Source of the DNA: Coriobacteriaceae bacterium
GTDB lineage: Bacteria; Actinomycetota; Coriobacteriia; Coriobacteriales; Eggerthellaceae
NCBI GenBank assembly: GCA_015062685.1
Contig: SUUE01000001.1
Location: 23,704-87,703 of the forward strand
Length of the DNA stretch: 64,000 nucleotides
Direction of reading: 5' to 3'
Below are positions 1-8,702 of this stretch, piece by piece. Made by a program: the position numbers and the translations under genes. Below the pieces are notes generated by a model, which saw nothing but the letters and a program-made list of their open reading frames with translations, made no database searches and was not told the DNA's origin. Positions within the stretch are counted from its first letter, which is position 1, and each line of letters opens with the position of its first letter.

Positions 1-968
1 CGTCCTCGAAGGTGTTCCTGTTCCCGTTCGATTCCCCCGAGGTCGGCAACTACACGGCCATCGCCATAAGCAGCGTTACGGGCGCCGCGCCCGACGACGC
101 CCTGCTCAAGAAGAACTTCAACACGACGGTGTGCATCATCTCGCTCACCATGGCGGCATCGTGCGCCGGTATCGCGTCCGCGTTCAGCTTCGGAATGAAC
201 GAGGGCGGCCTGCGGGCGTCTGAGGGCTCTTCCAGCCCTGATGTGCTCGAACGCCCCATGACGCTCCCTGTGGTGGTGATCGCCTGCGTGTGCGCGGTAT
301 CCGCGGGCCTATCGACTTTACTGTATGGCGAGGTGCTGTTCTTCCGTTACACGGCAGGCCTCATCGGGCCCGTGGCGCTCGTCATGGCGTACGCCTTCGC
401 GCATACGCGAAAGGCATGGCTGGGCGTCGTCGCATGCTTGCTGAGCATCGCGTGCGGGTGCGCGGGGCTCGTGTCGCTGAACGCCTTGTCGCATTCCGAT
501 CACGCGGGCGAGACCAAAGAGCTCTACGAGAGCATGACTGCCGAGGCGCGTGCCTTGAACGACGGGAAGGACCCGCTCGTTCTCTGCACATCTGTCCCCA
601 TGGGCAGCATGGTAACCGTATTCGATTCCGAGCACGATGTCCATTACGTCTCCGAGTGCAACAAGCCGCAGGCCGAGGCGTTCGCACCGCAGTTCATCAT
701 AGAGAACGACGCGAGAGGCCTCATCGATGCCCACCGCGGGGCCGCTTTGGTGATTGGCCCACTCGACGATGCCGTCGCGTTGGCGGAAGCGCACAACGGG
801 CGCGTCGTCGAATACCACAACGCGCTGGACATCTATGCGAACGTCTACTCGAATGGCTGGTCGGATTACTCGATCGTCGTTTTTGACGATCCAAGGCTGG
901 CTGAAGCCAGTCAGGAGGAACCCGCTCAAGCAGAAGCCGAGCAAGAGGAAGATGGGCTCGAGGAATAG
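1..968 (+). CDS. GT-C membrane glycosyltransferase, C-terminal part (5' end outside window)
   Basis: The reading frame is open to the left edge, so only the last ~321 codons are present; the GTG at 12 is internal. The visible part begins with FPFDSPE, which matches FPFDSPE at about residue 260 of the next gene, and both continue with membrane helices, an R-Y-T/L segment and a C-terminal soluble domain of similar layout. I therefore read it as a tandem paralogue of the downstream GT39-like enzyme. The C-terminus ends in a Glu/Gln/Ala-rich tail not present in the paralogue. Its stop codon touches the ATG of the next gene, so the two are probably co-transcribed. The donor and acceptor cannot be told from sequence. 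Confidence 0.75.
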   Translation, partial: SSKVFLFPFDSPEVGNYTAIAISSVTGAAPDDALLKKNFNTTVCIISLTMAASCAGIASAFSFGMNEGGLRASEGSSSPDVLERPMTLPVVVIACVCAVSAGLSTLLYGEVLFFRYTAGLIGPVALVMAYAFAHTRKAWLGVVACLLSIACGCAGLVSLNALSHSDHAGETKELYESMTAEARALNDGKDPLVLCTSVPMGSMVTVFDSEHDVHYVSECNKPQAEAFAPQFIIENDARGLIDAHRGAALVIGPLDDAVALAEAHNGRVVEYHNALDIYANVYSNGWSDYSIVVFDDPRLAEASQEEPAQAEAEQEEDGLEE

Positions 969-2531
969 ATGAACGACAGGCGTCTCGACATACTGCATTT
1001 CGCCGTCATCATAGGCGGCTTCGCGATATTGCTCGCCAATGCGTTCCATGGGAACGTTTGGTACGACGAGACGTATTCCGTCGCAATCGCATGGCATCCG
1101 TTCGATGAGATTTGGCGCATCGGGGCCAAGGACGTCCACCCCGTGCTCTACTACTTCTTCCTGCGCTTCCTCTATCTTGCGTTCGGCACGAACATCGTGG
1201 CGTACCGCTTGTTCACCGTCGTGGGCGCGCTCGCGTTCTCGCTGCTGGGCTGGACGCACGTCAGGCGCGATACGGACCAGAGGACCGGCATAGTCTTTTC
1301 CCTGTTCGCGTACTTCTTGCCCTGGTGCGTAAGGATAGATTTCCAGATTCGCATGTACACCTGGCTCGCTGTCGTGGTCATGCTGGCGTTCATCTATGCG
1401 TGGAGGATCCTGAGGGAGCTGCGGGATTCGAAGCGCTCCGGGTGCGTTCCCTCGATACCGTGGCATTGGTGGGTGCTCCTCTTCGCGTGCAGCGCCATGT
1501 CGGCTTACCTGCACTACTACGGAGCAATGGCCGCGTTCACCATTCAAGTTTCCGTCATCGCAGGCCTCGTGTGGTCGCGCTGCCCCCGCAAGCTCATCGT
1601 CATCTGGCTCATCGGGGCCCTTGTGGCAGTTGCCTGCTATGTGCCTTGGCTTTCGGCTGCAGCATCCCAGGCGAAGATGGCGTCCGGCGGTTCGTACTGG
1701 ATCCACTTCACCGACGTCGGGACGACCGGCGAGATCCTCAAGTTCCCGTTCGATTCGCCAGAAATCGAGTTCATGCCGAACAGCATTGCGCTCATATCGC
1801 TCACGATGGCGGTTTGTCTCGTCGCTCTCTTCAGCTACGGCAAGGCACTCGGCTCGTCGGGCGCCGAAGGCGAAGGTGCGGAAACGAAGGGGCTCGTGCT
1901 CAGGAACCCGGCGTCCTACGGCCTCGCGATTTTCGTGGGGACGGGGCTCGTCGTCATGGCGGCATCGGTGGCGATCCAGGGGGCCGTGCTGTACTACCGG
2001 TACCTCACGGTGTGCCTCGGGCCGCTCGCCCTCGCAATGGCTTACGTGCTCACGAAGACGTCGAGCAGGAAGGTCGGCTATCTCGCGATCGCCCTCTGCC
2101 TCGCATGCGGGGCGATGGCGTACTACGAGCTGTACGAGCAATCGCACTCGCCGAAGAACGATGCCGTATTCGAAATGTACGCCGACATGCACGACCGGGC
2201 AGAGCAGATGAACGGGGGAGAGGAGCCCCTCGTAATAGGCACCTCCGTTTACACCGACGGCATCCTCGCCACGGGCGGCGCTGAGGGCGATATCACGTAC
2301 ATCCCCGAGTATGACATCGGCGCATACGAGGCCTACGAGCCTAAGTTCATTCGCGGCAAGAGCTTCAGCGAGGTGCTTACGGGCCACAAGGGTACGGTGC
2401 TCCTGCTCGCAAACGAGGAGATAGCGCAGAAGCTCGCGCAAGAATACGGGGGAGAGGTCGTGGCCCACGACTATGCGTACCACGAGTACTCGAGCCGCTG
2501 GTTCGATTTCTGCATCATCGACTTCAAATGA
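969..2531 (+). CDS. GT-C fold membrane glycosyltransferase, GT39/PMT-ArnT-like
   Basis: This 520-residue polytopic membrane protein has a first helix at about residues 10-26, followed by the acidic pair D33-E34 in the first outside loop (WYDE) and a D-V-H-P-V-L-Y-Y segment at 55-62. These are the hallmarks of GT-C enzymes of the GT39 type, which move a sugar from a polyprenyl-phosphate donor on the outer membrane face. About ten further helices and a ~130-residue C-terminal soluble domain follow. The start abuts the stop of the paralogue upstream. A role in cell-surface glycan or glycoprotein decoration is inference from the family. About 170 bp without a gene separate it from the ech operon. 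Confidence 0.75.
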   Translation: MNDRRLDILHFAVIIGGFAILLANAFHGNVWYDETYSVAIAWHPFDEIWRIGAKDVHPVLYYFFLRFLYLAFGTNIVAYRLFTVVGALAFSLLGWTHVRRDTDQRTGIVFSLFAYFLPWCVRIDFQIRMYTWLAVVVMLAFIYAWRILRELRDSKRSGCVPSIPWHWWVLLFACSAMSAYLHYYGAMAAFTIQVSVIAGLVWSRCPRKLIVIWLIGALVAVACYVPWLSAAASQAKMASGGSYWIHFTDVGTTGEILKFPFDSPEIEFMPNSIALISLTMAVCLVALFSYGKALGSSGAEGEGAETKGLVLRNPASYGLAIFVGTGLVVMAASVAIQGAVLYYRYLTVCLGPLALAMAYVLTKTSSRKVGYLAIALCLACGAMAYYELYEQSHSPKNDAVFEMYADMHDRAEQMNGGEEPLVIGTSVYTDGILATGGAEGDITYIPEYDIGAYEAYEPKFIRGKSFSEVLTGHKGTVLLLANEEIAQKLAQEYGGEVVAHDYAYHEYSSRWFDFCIIDFK

Positions 2532-2705
2532 CAACGATCCCCGCTCGCCGACCGTGAACGGTGTGCGGTACTTTGAAGAGGGCAAACGGCGAATCCCTTG
2601 CCGATTACCGAAGCTCCACGAGCGCTTTTAGGCAGAAAAGCGAATAGCCGACCCCCTTTGCATAAAATGGGACAACACTAGGTACATGCTTGAGGGGAGA
2701 TCATC

Positions 2706-4625
2706 GTGCATCTCATAGTTTTCTTGATACTCTTTCCTTTGGTGGCAGCCGGTCTCTTGCTGCTGTTGCGCTCAGACATAGCGCGCAATGCCGTGGTCTG
2801 CGTATCAGCGGCGGTCATCGCCGTCGTCTCCATCGTGCTTTCGGTGCAATACGTCGGCACGGGTTGGCAGGGCTTCGCGCTGTCGTCCGTCGTGATCGAC
2901 TTCGTGGGCATCGCCATAAGCGTGGCACTTGCCGCCGTGGTCATCTCGTTCGGCATCAAGTACGGTAACAAGATCGCGATTGCGCTCGCCGCCATCCAAG
3001 TGGTCGGTTCTCTCGTGTTCGAGTTCGGCTTCGCGCACGGCCTGCACGTGGAGACGGGGCTCTACATAGACTCGCTTTCGATAATCATGGCGCTCATCAT
3101 CGGCGTCATCGGGAGCGGCATCTGCGTCTACGCCCTCGGCTATATGGCTGATTTCCAGAAGCACGAGCCCGAAGGCACGAAGGATCGCCGCCCGACGTTC
3201 TTCGCGCTCATGTTCCTGTTCCTCTCGGCAATGTACGCCATCGTGTTCTCGAACAACATGGTTTGGGTCTTCACGGGGTGGGAGGTTACGACCGTGTGCT
3301 CGTTCCTGCTCATCGGCTTCACGCGCACCGAAGAGGCGATCGCGAACGCCTTCCGCCAGATCATCATGAACATTCTCGGCGGCATCGCGTTCCTCGTTGC
3401 GCTCTACGTAGCGGCCATCAACCTGCACACTCTCTCGTTCGTTGAATTTATTGCTGCTGGCGTGAGGGCCCCCCATCTCGCGAGCATCGCCGTGTGCGCT
3501 CTCGCGTTCGCCGGGCTCACCAAGTCCGCCCAGATGCCCTTCCACACGTGGTTGCTCGGGGCCATGGTCGCACCAACGCCCACATCCGCCTTGCTGCATT
3601 CGTCGACCATGGTGAAAGCGGGCGTGTTCCTGCTCGTCAAGCTGTCCCCGATGCTTCTCGTCTGCCCTCCGGCCCAGGAGATGACCATATTGGTGGGCGG
3701 CATAACGTTCATGCTGTGCTCGTTCATGGCTATTTCCCAGACAAATGCGAAGCGCGTGCTGGCATATTCGACGATTGCCAACCTCGGGTTGATTGTTTCC
3801 TGCGCCGCAGTCGGCACGCCCGAGGCCATATGGGCGGCCATACTTCTCGTCATCTTCCACGCCGCGGCCAAGAGCCTCCTGTTCCTGTGCGTGGGCACCG
3901 CCGAGCACCATATCGGCAGCCGCGACATCGAGGACATGGACCTGCTCTTCGACCGCATGCCGTTCCTCGCACGCCTCATGATGCTCGGCATCATGTGCAT
4001 GTTCATCGCGCCGTTCGGCATGCTCATAGCCAAATGGGCGACGCTCGTGTCATTCGTCGACATGCATCAGTTCATCCTCGTGCTGCTGCTCGCCTTCGGC
4101 TCGGCGGCCACGTTCATGTTCTGGGCGAAATGGCTCGGCAAACTCTCGGGCATTGCGGGCTCGCCCGAGAACGTGGAGATTACCGTCCACGCCACCGAAT
4201 GGGTCGCGATGTACGTCATGGCTGCGATCGCCTGCTTCGCGTGCATCCTCCTTCCCCTCGTGTCCGCCGCGCTCGTCGAGCCCTACATCGGCATGACGTA
4301 CGGTTCGGTTGTGCCGGGCATCACCGACGAGAACCTGTGGATATCATCAATACTCGCCGCCTTCGTGATCATCATCTTGTTCGCAGGCCTGGGGGCGTCC
4401 AAGAAGAAGCGCGTGGGCGTCTACCTTGCGGGCGTGAGCGTCGACTCCGACGCGCGCGTATACCGCAACAGCCTTTCGGGCGAGACCGAGGCAACGTCGC
4501 GCAACATGTATCTCGATTCAATATTCGGCGAGGGCAAGATCCGTCGCCCGGGCGAGATCATCTGCTCAGCAATCATCGTAGTCGCCCTCATCGCCAGCGG
4601 TTTCGTTCCGCCGGTGCTGCTGTAG
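2706..4625 (+). CDS. echA: Ech-type hydrogenase subunit A (NuoL/MrpA-like proton or sodium channel)
   Basis: This 639-residue protein is almost wholly membrane helices and carries the antiporter-family signature T-K-S-A-Q-x-P-F-H-T-W-L followed by A-P-T-P-x-S-A-L-L-H-S near residues 270-300. It would form the ion-translocating arm of a membrane-bound NiFe hydrogenase that couples ferredoxin oxidation to proton reduction. The start is GTG at 2706 behind a GGGGAG ribosome site. It is the first of six tightly packed genes whose order matches echABCDEF. A weak promoter candidate (TTGCAT at 2658) lies upstream, but I see no good -10 box. Without its neighbours it could equally be called NuoL or HyfB-like. 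Confidence 0.85.
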   Translation: MHLIVFLILFPLVAAGLLLLLRSDIARNAVVCVSAAVIAVVSIVLSVQYVGTGWQGFALSSVVIDFVGIAISVALAAVVISFGIKYGNKIAIALAAIQVVGSLVFEFGFAHGLHVETGLYIDSLSIIMALIIGVIGSGICVYALGYMADFQKHEPEGTKDRRPTFFALMFLFLSAMYAIVFSNNMVWVFTGWEVTTVCSFLLIGFTRTEEAIANAFRQIIMNILGGIAFLVALYVAAINLHTLSFVEFIAAGVRAPHLASIAVCALAFAGLTKSAQMPFHTWLLGAMVAPTPTSALLHSSTMVKAGVFLLVKLSPMLLVCPPAQEMTILVGGITFMLCSFMAISQTNAKRVLAYSTIANLGLIVSCAAVGTPEAIWAAILLVIFHAAAKSLLFLCVGTAEHHIGSRDIEDMDLLFDRMPFLARLMMLGIMCMFIAPFGMLIAKWATLVSFVDMHQFILVLLLAFGSAATFMFWAKWLGKLSGIAGSPENVEITVHATEWVAMYVMAAIACFACILLPLVSAALVEPYIGMTYGSVVPGITDENLWISSILAAFVIIILFAGLGASKKKRVGVYLAGVSVDSDARVYRNSLSGETEATSRNMYLDSIFGEGKIRRPGEIICSAIIVVALIASGFVPPVLL

Positions 4626-4641
4626 AGAAAGGTCGAGCATC

Positions 4642-5517
4642 ATGTCGTTTATCCCCGTACTCATCGGAACGGTGGCGTTCGCGGTTCTCGCGCCCATCCT
4701 GGGGTGCTTGCTCGCAGGCCTCGACCGAATAATATCGGCACGCATGCAGGGGCGCGTCGGCCCTCCGCTTCTGCAGCCATACTACGACGTCCGCAAGCTC
4801 ATCGAGAAGGACGACGTCACGGTCTCGGGCGTCGACGGCATCTACATGACCGCCGCACTCGTGTTCACCGCGTTTGCGGGAGGCATCTTTTTCTCGGGCG
4901 GCAACCTGCTCATGAGCGCCTTCGTCATCACGATGGCAGCGTTGCTCTTCATCATGGCGGCGTTCTCCTCCCGAAGCCCCTATGCAGAGGTCGGCGCGAG
5001 CCGCGAGACACTGCAGGTCATGTCCTACGAGCCGATGGTGCTCCTCATGGCCGTATGCTTCTACATGGCAGCGGGGTCGTTCATGGTGGGCGACGTGTTC
5101 CAGCGCAACGTGCCAGTCATCGTCTACACGGTTCCCGCATTCGTCGGGTTCCTGTTCATTCTCACGATCAAGCTCCGAAAATCGCCGTTCGACATTTCCA
5201 CGTCGCATCACGCGCACCAGGAGATTGTCCGCGGAACCACGACCGAGATGAGCGGCAAGACGCTTGCGAAGACCGAGGTCATGCATTGGTGCGAGACGGT
5301 TCTCTTCCTGGGCTGGACGGGCATGTTCTTCCTCTGGAGCAACCCCGGTTCGATCGTGATCGCGGTCATCGCCGCGCTCGCGGCCTGGTTCCTGGAGATC
5401 TTCATCGACAACAATTTCGCCCGCGTGAAGTGGCAGGCGATGCTCAAGTGGGCCTGGGTCGTGGCACTGGTCGCAGGTGGCATCAACATCGTCGTGCTCA
5501 TGGGCGTCGTGTTCTAG
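4642..5517 (+). CDS. echB: Ech-type hydrogenase subunit B (NuoH-like membrane anchor)
   Basis: This 291-residue membrane protein has about eight helices. The first cytoplasmic loop reads G-x-x-x-R-x-Q-G-R-V-G-P-P, and the region K-S-P-F-D-I-S-T-S-H-H-A-H-Q-E about residues 180-194 is the NuoH/EchB quinone- or coupling-site loop. In Ech it anchors the hydrogenase module to the ion-pumping arm. An AGAAAGG ribosome site precedes the ATG, 16 bp after echA. Its 291 residues are close to the usual EchB length. Confidence 0.88.
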   Translation: MSFIPVLIGTVAFAVLAPILGCLLAGLDRIISARMQGRVGPPLLQPYYDVRKLIEKDDVTVSGVDGIYMTAALVFTAFAGGIFFSGGNLLMSAFVITMAALLFIMAAFSSRSPYAEVGASRETLQVMSYEPMVLLMAVCFYMAAGSFMVGDVFQRNVPVIVYTVPAFVGFLFILTIKLRKSPFDISTSHHAHQEIVRGTTTEMSGKTLAKTEVMHWCETVLFLGWTGMFFLWSNPGSIVIAVIAALAAWFLEIFIDNNFARVKWQAMLKWAWVVALVAGGINIVVLMGVVF

Positions 5518-5532
5518 CAGAAAGGCTGAGAG

Positions 5533-5976
5533 ATGGGTTTTGCATCAAAGTCACCGTGGGTAATCCATTACGATGCCTCGAGCTGTAATGGCTGCGACAT
5601 TGAGGTGCTCGCGGCACTCTGCCCCGGGTTCGACGTCGAGAGATTCGGCATCATAAACACGGGCAATCCGAAACATGCAGACATCTTCCTCGTGACGGGG
5701 TCGGTGAACGAGCGCAACATTTCCGTAGTCAAGCAGATCTACGACCAGATGGTCGAGCCGAAGGTCGTGGTCGCTTGCGGCACGTGCGCGTGCTCGGGCG
5801 GGATCTTCCACGATTGCTACAACGTCATCGGCGGCGTCGACAAGGCTATTCCCGTGGACGTGTACGCACCGGGTTGCGCCGTCCGCCCCGAAGCAATCAT
5901 CGACGGCGTCGTTCAGGCGCTCGGGATCCTCGAAGAAAAATCGAAGGCCCTCAAGGCATCTAAGAGGGGAGCATAG
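5533..5976 (+). CDS. echC: Ech-type hydrogenase small subunit C (NuoB-like)
   Basis: This is the small electron-transfer subunit that holds the [4Fe-4S] cluster next to the nickel site. The 147 residues include C18-x-x-C21, C82-G-T-C85 and P-G-C115, the cysteine layout of NuoB and group 4 hydrogenase small subunits. There is no export signal, so the module faces the cytoplasm. A GGCTGAGAG stretch precedes the ATG. It lies 15 bp after echB and 4 bp before echD. Confidence 0.9.
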   Translation: MGFASKSPWVIHYDASSCNGCDIEVLAALCPGFDVERFGIINTGNPKHADIFLVTGSVNERNISVVKQIYDQMVEPKVVVACGTCACSGGIFHDCYNVIGGVDKAIPVDVYAPGCAVRPEAIIDGVVQALGILEEKSKALKASKRGA

Positions 5977-5980
5977 CATC

Positions 5981-6889
5981 ATGGCAATTAACTCCGAGTT
6001 CGTGAACCTCCCGCTCGAGAGGCTTCACGCCGAAGCGGCGATCATGAAGGGCGAGAACTGGCGCTTCATCCAGACGCACGCCGTAAGCACGGACGAAGGC
6101 ATCGACCTGTACTACTCGTTCATGAAGAACGGAATGACAAGGAATTACCGGGTCAAGGGCGTTGAGAAGGGCACGCCGGTGCCCTCGATCACCGACCTGT
6201 TCCTCGCTGCTTTCGTGTTCGAGAACGAGGCGCGCGAGCTCTTCGGCGTCGACATGCGCGATATTGCGATCGATTTCCACGGCGGCCTGTATGCCCCCGC
6301 CGAGCAAGAACCTATGACGGTCATCACCCCGGAGCAGAAAGCGGCGCGTGACAAGGCGCGCAAGGCGATGCTCAAGGCCTCTGCGGCAAAAACGGACGAG
6401 CCGAAGGAGCAATCGCAAGGGGGCTTCGTCATGACGCCCGAGCGCCAAGCTCGGCTCGACGCGAAGATGGCAAACATGTCGCCTGAAAAAGCCGAGAAGG
6501 TGCGCGCTGCGCTGGCGGCACGTGCAGCCGAGGCGGCTTCGTCCGGCGCGAAGCCTGCGGATGCCGGCGGCAAGAAGGAGACCGCCGCGAAGGCCGAGGT
6601 GCCCAAGGCGGAGGCCGCCGATCCTGCGGATAACGTAGACGAAGCGCTTGAGGCGAAGATCGCGGCAATGGACCCCGAGAAGGCCGAGAAGGTGCGCAAG
6701 GCACTCGGCATGGTGGGCGAGGACGTTGCGGAAGAGCCCGCGAAGGCGCCCGTCGCGGAGGAAGCCCCGGCCACGGAGGATGCGCAGCTCGCAGACAAGC
6801 TGGCGCACATGGACCCCGCCAAAGCAGAGAAAGTTCGCGCTGCCCTGGAGGCGCGCGGTAAGGGCATAGCGTCCCTGGGAGGGAAATAG
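5981..6889 (+). CDS. echD: Ech-type hydrogenase subunit D (NuoC-like) with repeat-bearing tail
   Basis: Residues 1 to about 115 match the compact NuoC/EchD domain (for example F-E-N-E-A-R-E-L-F-G-V-D at 80-91), which packs against the large subunit. Usual EchD proteins are little longer than this; here there are 302 residues. The extra ~185 are Ala/Lys/Glu/Pro-rich and look flexible, apart from three copies of a 20-residue helix-like motif ending in K-A-E-K-V-R-x-A-L (residues 159-178, 223-242, 270-289). A fourth copy ends EchF. Two degenerate relatives may sit at about 121-140 and 151-165. The gene ends one base before echE. What the tail binds is unknown. Confidence 0.88.
   Translation: MAINSEFVNLPLERLHAEAAIMKGENWRFIQTHAVSTDEGIDLYYSFMKNGMTRNYRVKGVEKGTPVPSITDLFLAAFVFENEARELFGVDMRDIAIDFHGGLYAPAEQEPMTVITPEQKAARDKARKAMLKASAAKTDEPKEQSQGGFVMTPERQARLDAKMANMSPEKAEKVRAALAARAAEAASSGAKPADAGGKKETAAKAEVPKAEAADPADNVDEALEAKIAAMDPEKAEKVRKALGMVGEDVAEEPAKAPVAEEAPATEDAQLADKLAHMDPAKAEKVRAALEARGKGIASLGGK
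6455..6514 (+). repeat. EchD tail motif, copy 1 (KAEKVR repeat)
   Basis: Encodes residues 159-178 of EchD, core M-S-P-E-K-A-E-K-V-R-A-A-L. The related copies are at 6647-6706, 6788-6847 and 8450-8509. The DNA differs at many third positions between copies while the protein motif is kept, which suggests selection on the peptide rather than a recent duplication. Confidence 0.85.
6647..6706 (+). repeat. EchD tail motif, copy 2
   Basis: Encodes residues 223-242 of EchD, core M-D-P-E-K-A-E-K-V-R-K-A-L, identical to copy 1 at 10 of the 12 core positions after the first Met. Confidence 0.85.
6788..6847 (+). repeat. EchD tail motif, copy 3
   Basis: Encodes residues 270-289 of EchD, core M-D-P-A-K-A-E-K-V-R-A-A-L, thirteen residues before the protein ends. 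Confidence 0.85.
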
Positions 6890-6890
6890 C

Positions 6891-7979
6891 ATGGGCAAGA
6901 AGACCGTTATCCCATTCGGGCCGCAGCACCCCGTCTTGCCGGAGCCGCTGCACCTCGACCTTGTCGTGGAAGACGAGAAGGTGCTCGAGGCAACGCCCCA
7001 GATCGGATTCATTCACCGCGGGCTCGAACGCCTCGTTCAGACGCGCGATTACAACCAGTTCATCTACGTTGCGGAGCGCATCTGCGGCATCTGCGCGTTC
7101 GGGCACTCCATGGGCTACGCGGAGACCGTCGAGAACCTCATGGGGGTGGAGGTGCCCAAGCGCGCCGAATACCTGCGCGTCATATGGCACGAGCTTTCGA
7201 GGATCCATTCGCACATCCTCTGGCTGGGCCTTGCCGCCGACGCCTTCGGCCATGAGGCCCTGTTCATGCATTGCTGGCGCCTGCGCGAGCGCGTGCTCGA
7301 CCTGTTCGAGAAGACGACGGGCGGCCGCGTGATATTTTCCGTCGTCAAGGTGGGCGGCGTGCAGCGCGATATCGATGCCTCCATGTTGAACCAGTTCATA
7401 TACGTGCTCGACGGCATCATGGACGAATACAAGCAGATCTGCGACGCGTTCCTGAACGACGCATCCGTGCGCAACCGCACCGAGGGCGTCGGGGTCATAC
7501 CCACCGAAAAGGCGATCGACCTGAGCATGGTCGGCCCGTTCGGTCGTGCCTCAAACGTGCCATACGACGTGAGGTCGCTCGGCAACGGGGCCTACGGCGA
7601 GCTCTCCGATTTCCAGCCGATCGTCTCGGACAAGTGCGACTGCTACGGGCGCATGGAAGTTCGCGCAGCAGAAGTCATCCAGTCAATCGCGATCATCAAG
7701 GAACTCGCGGCAAAGATCCCTGCAGGCGACATAGCCGTTTCCGTCAAGGGCGCGCCGGCCGTCGATTCCGAGGCGTGCAACGTCGTGGAGCAGCCGCGCG
7801 GCGAGTGCTACTACTACGCCAAGGGCAACGGCACGAAGTACCTGGACCGCATGCGCATGCGCACGCCAACTTCGCAGAACCTCGCCGGCATGGCCGTGGC
7901 GCTCAATGGCTGTGACATCGCCGACGTGAACATGATCGTGCTGACCATCGACCCCTGCATCAGCTGCACGGAAAGGTAG
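6891..7979 (+). CDS. echE: Ech-type NiFe hydrogenase large subunit E
   Basis: This is the catalytic subunit, making or consuming H2 at a NiFe centre. Both nickel-binding pairs are present: R-I-C65-G-I-C68 with H72 near the N-terminus, and D-P-C356-I-S-C359 at the C-terminus. That separates it from the NuoD subunit of complex I, which has lost them. The protein stops three residues after the last cysteine, so it has no C-terminal extension for a maturation protease to remove, as expected for the Ech type. The 362 residues are normal for the family. Nickel insertion would need Hyp proteins; only hypA (23816) is in this window. Confidence 0.93.
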   Translation: MGKKTVIPFGPQHPVLPEPLHLDLVVEDEKVLEATPQIGFIHRGLERLVQTRDYNQFIYVAERICGICAFGHSMGYAETVENLMGVEVPKRAEYLRVIWHELSRIHSHILWLGLAADAFGHEALFMHCWRLRERVLDLFEKTTGGRVIFSVVKVGGVQRDIDASMLNQFIYVLDGIMDEYKQICDAFLNDASVRNRTEGVGVIPTEKAIDLSMVGPFGRASNVPYDVRSLGNGAYGELSDFQPIVSDKCDCYGRMEVRAAEVIQSIAIIKELAAKIPAGDIAVSVKGAPAVDSEACNVVEQPRGECYYYAKGNGTKYLDRMRMRTPTSQNLAGMAVALNGCDIADVNMIVLTIDPCISCTER

Positions 7980-7987
7980 GGATTGCA

Positions 7988-8524
7988 ATGGGAGCATTCA
8001 AACTGGGAAACATGACGTTCGGGTCGCTGTTCAAGAAACCCGAGACGGTGCTTTACCCCATCGAGAAGAAACCGCAGCCGGAGGGCCTCAAGGGGCATAT
8101 CGAGATCGTCGCATCCGATTGCATCCTCTGCAGCATGTGCGAACGATCCTGCCCCACGAGCTGCATCACCGTGGACAAGAAGGAATCTTACTGGGCCATC
8201 GACCGCTTCGCCTGCATCCAATGCGGCTACTGCACCACGGTCTGCCCGAAGAAATGCCTGCACATGAAGCCCGGATACGCCGCGCCCGAAGCCAACAGGC
8301 ACGAGGTGCGCGTGACGGTAGAAAAGGCTCCTGCGCCCGCGAAGAAGAAGGCCGAGGCACCTGCCAAGCAAGCTGCTGCGGAGAAGCCCGCAGCCACCGC
8401 GGCCCCCTCGGCCAACCAGGTTAATGCAGTCGAGAGTCGCGACGAGCTGCTGGAAAGCAAACTCGCGACTATGGACCCCGAAAAAGCCGAGAAGGTGCGT
8501 GCAGCGCTCAAGGCGAAGGCGTAA
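7988..8524 (+). CDS. echF: Ech-type hydrogenase subunit F, 2[4Fe-4S] ferredoxin-like, with repeat tail
   Basis: This polyferredoxin subunit passes electrons between soluble ferredoxin and EchC. Two cluster motifs are visible: C45-x2-C48-x2-C51-x3-C55-P and C76-x2-C79-x2-C82-x3-C86-P. After residue ~110 there is an Ala/Lys/Pro-rich linker and a final copy of the motif found three times in EchD (residues 155-174), so the tail makes this 178-residue protein longer than ordinary EchF. It is the last gene of the operon and is followed by a strong inverted repeat. Confidence 0.9.
   Translation: MGAFKLGNMTFGSLFKKPETVLYPIEKKPQPEGLKGHIEIVASDCILCSMCERSCPTSCITVDKKESYWAIDRFACIQCGYCTTVCPKKCLHMKPGYAAPEANRHEVRVTVEKAPAPAKKKAEAPAKQAAAEKPAATAAPSANQVNAVESRDELLESKLATMDPEKAEKVRAALKAKA
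8450..8509 (+). repeat. KAEKVR motif in the EchF tail (copy 4)
   Basis: Encodes residues 155-174 of EchF, core M-D-P-E-K-A-E-K-V-R-A-A-L. Its core is the same as EchD copy 2 except for one residue (Ala for Lys), although it lies in a different protein of the same complex. Confidence 0.85.
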
Positions 8525-8548
8525 ACAACGAGCATCGTGGCACCGTTT

Positions 8549-8595
8549 CGGGGCCTCATGTCCATGCATGTTAGCCATGTGGACATGAGGCCCCG
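8549..8595 (+). terminator. 16-bp perfect inverted repeat after echF
   Basis: The arms CGGGGCCTCATGTCCA (8549-8564) and its exact complement (8580-8595) enclose a 15-base loop that can itself pair CATG with CATG. It sits 24 bp after the echF stop, where an operon end is expected. There is no U-run after the stem, so it may be a Rho-dependent end or an RNA 3'-stabilising hairpin rather than a classic intrinsic terminator. Confidence 0.55.
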
Positions 8596-8702
8596 AATGC
8601 TATATACCGCGATTAACCTGCTAATATATTCCTTTGAGTAAAAGCAGCATGAAATGCAGCGGCAGCATCCGAAGCTGCCGGGTTTTGTGGAGAAGGACGT
8701 AC

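Noticed and set aside
318-2585. 755-residue minus-strand open frame opposite the glycosyltransferase genes
   Set aside because: It is the high-GC antisense shadow of two clear membrane-protein genes; its translation is Arg/His-rich with no domain.
2706-8524. Reading the operon as NADH dehydrogenase (complex I)
   Set aside because: Only six subunits, no NuoEFG, and the large subunit keeps both nickel CxxC motifs that NuoD lacks.
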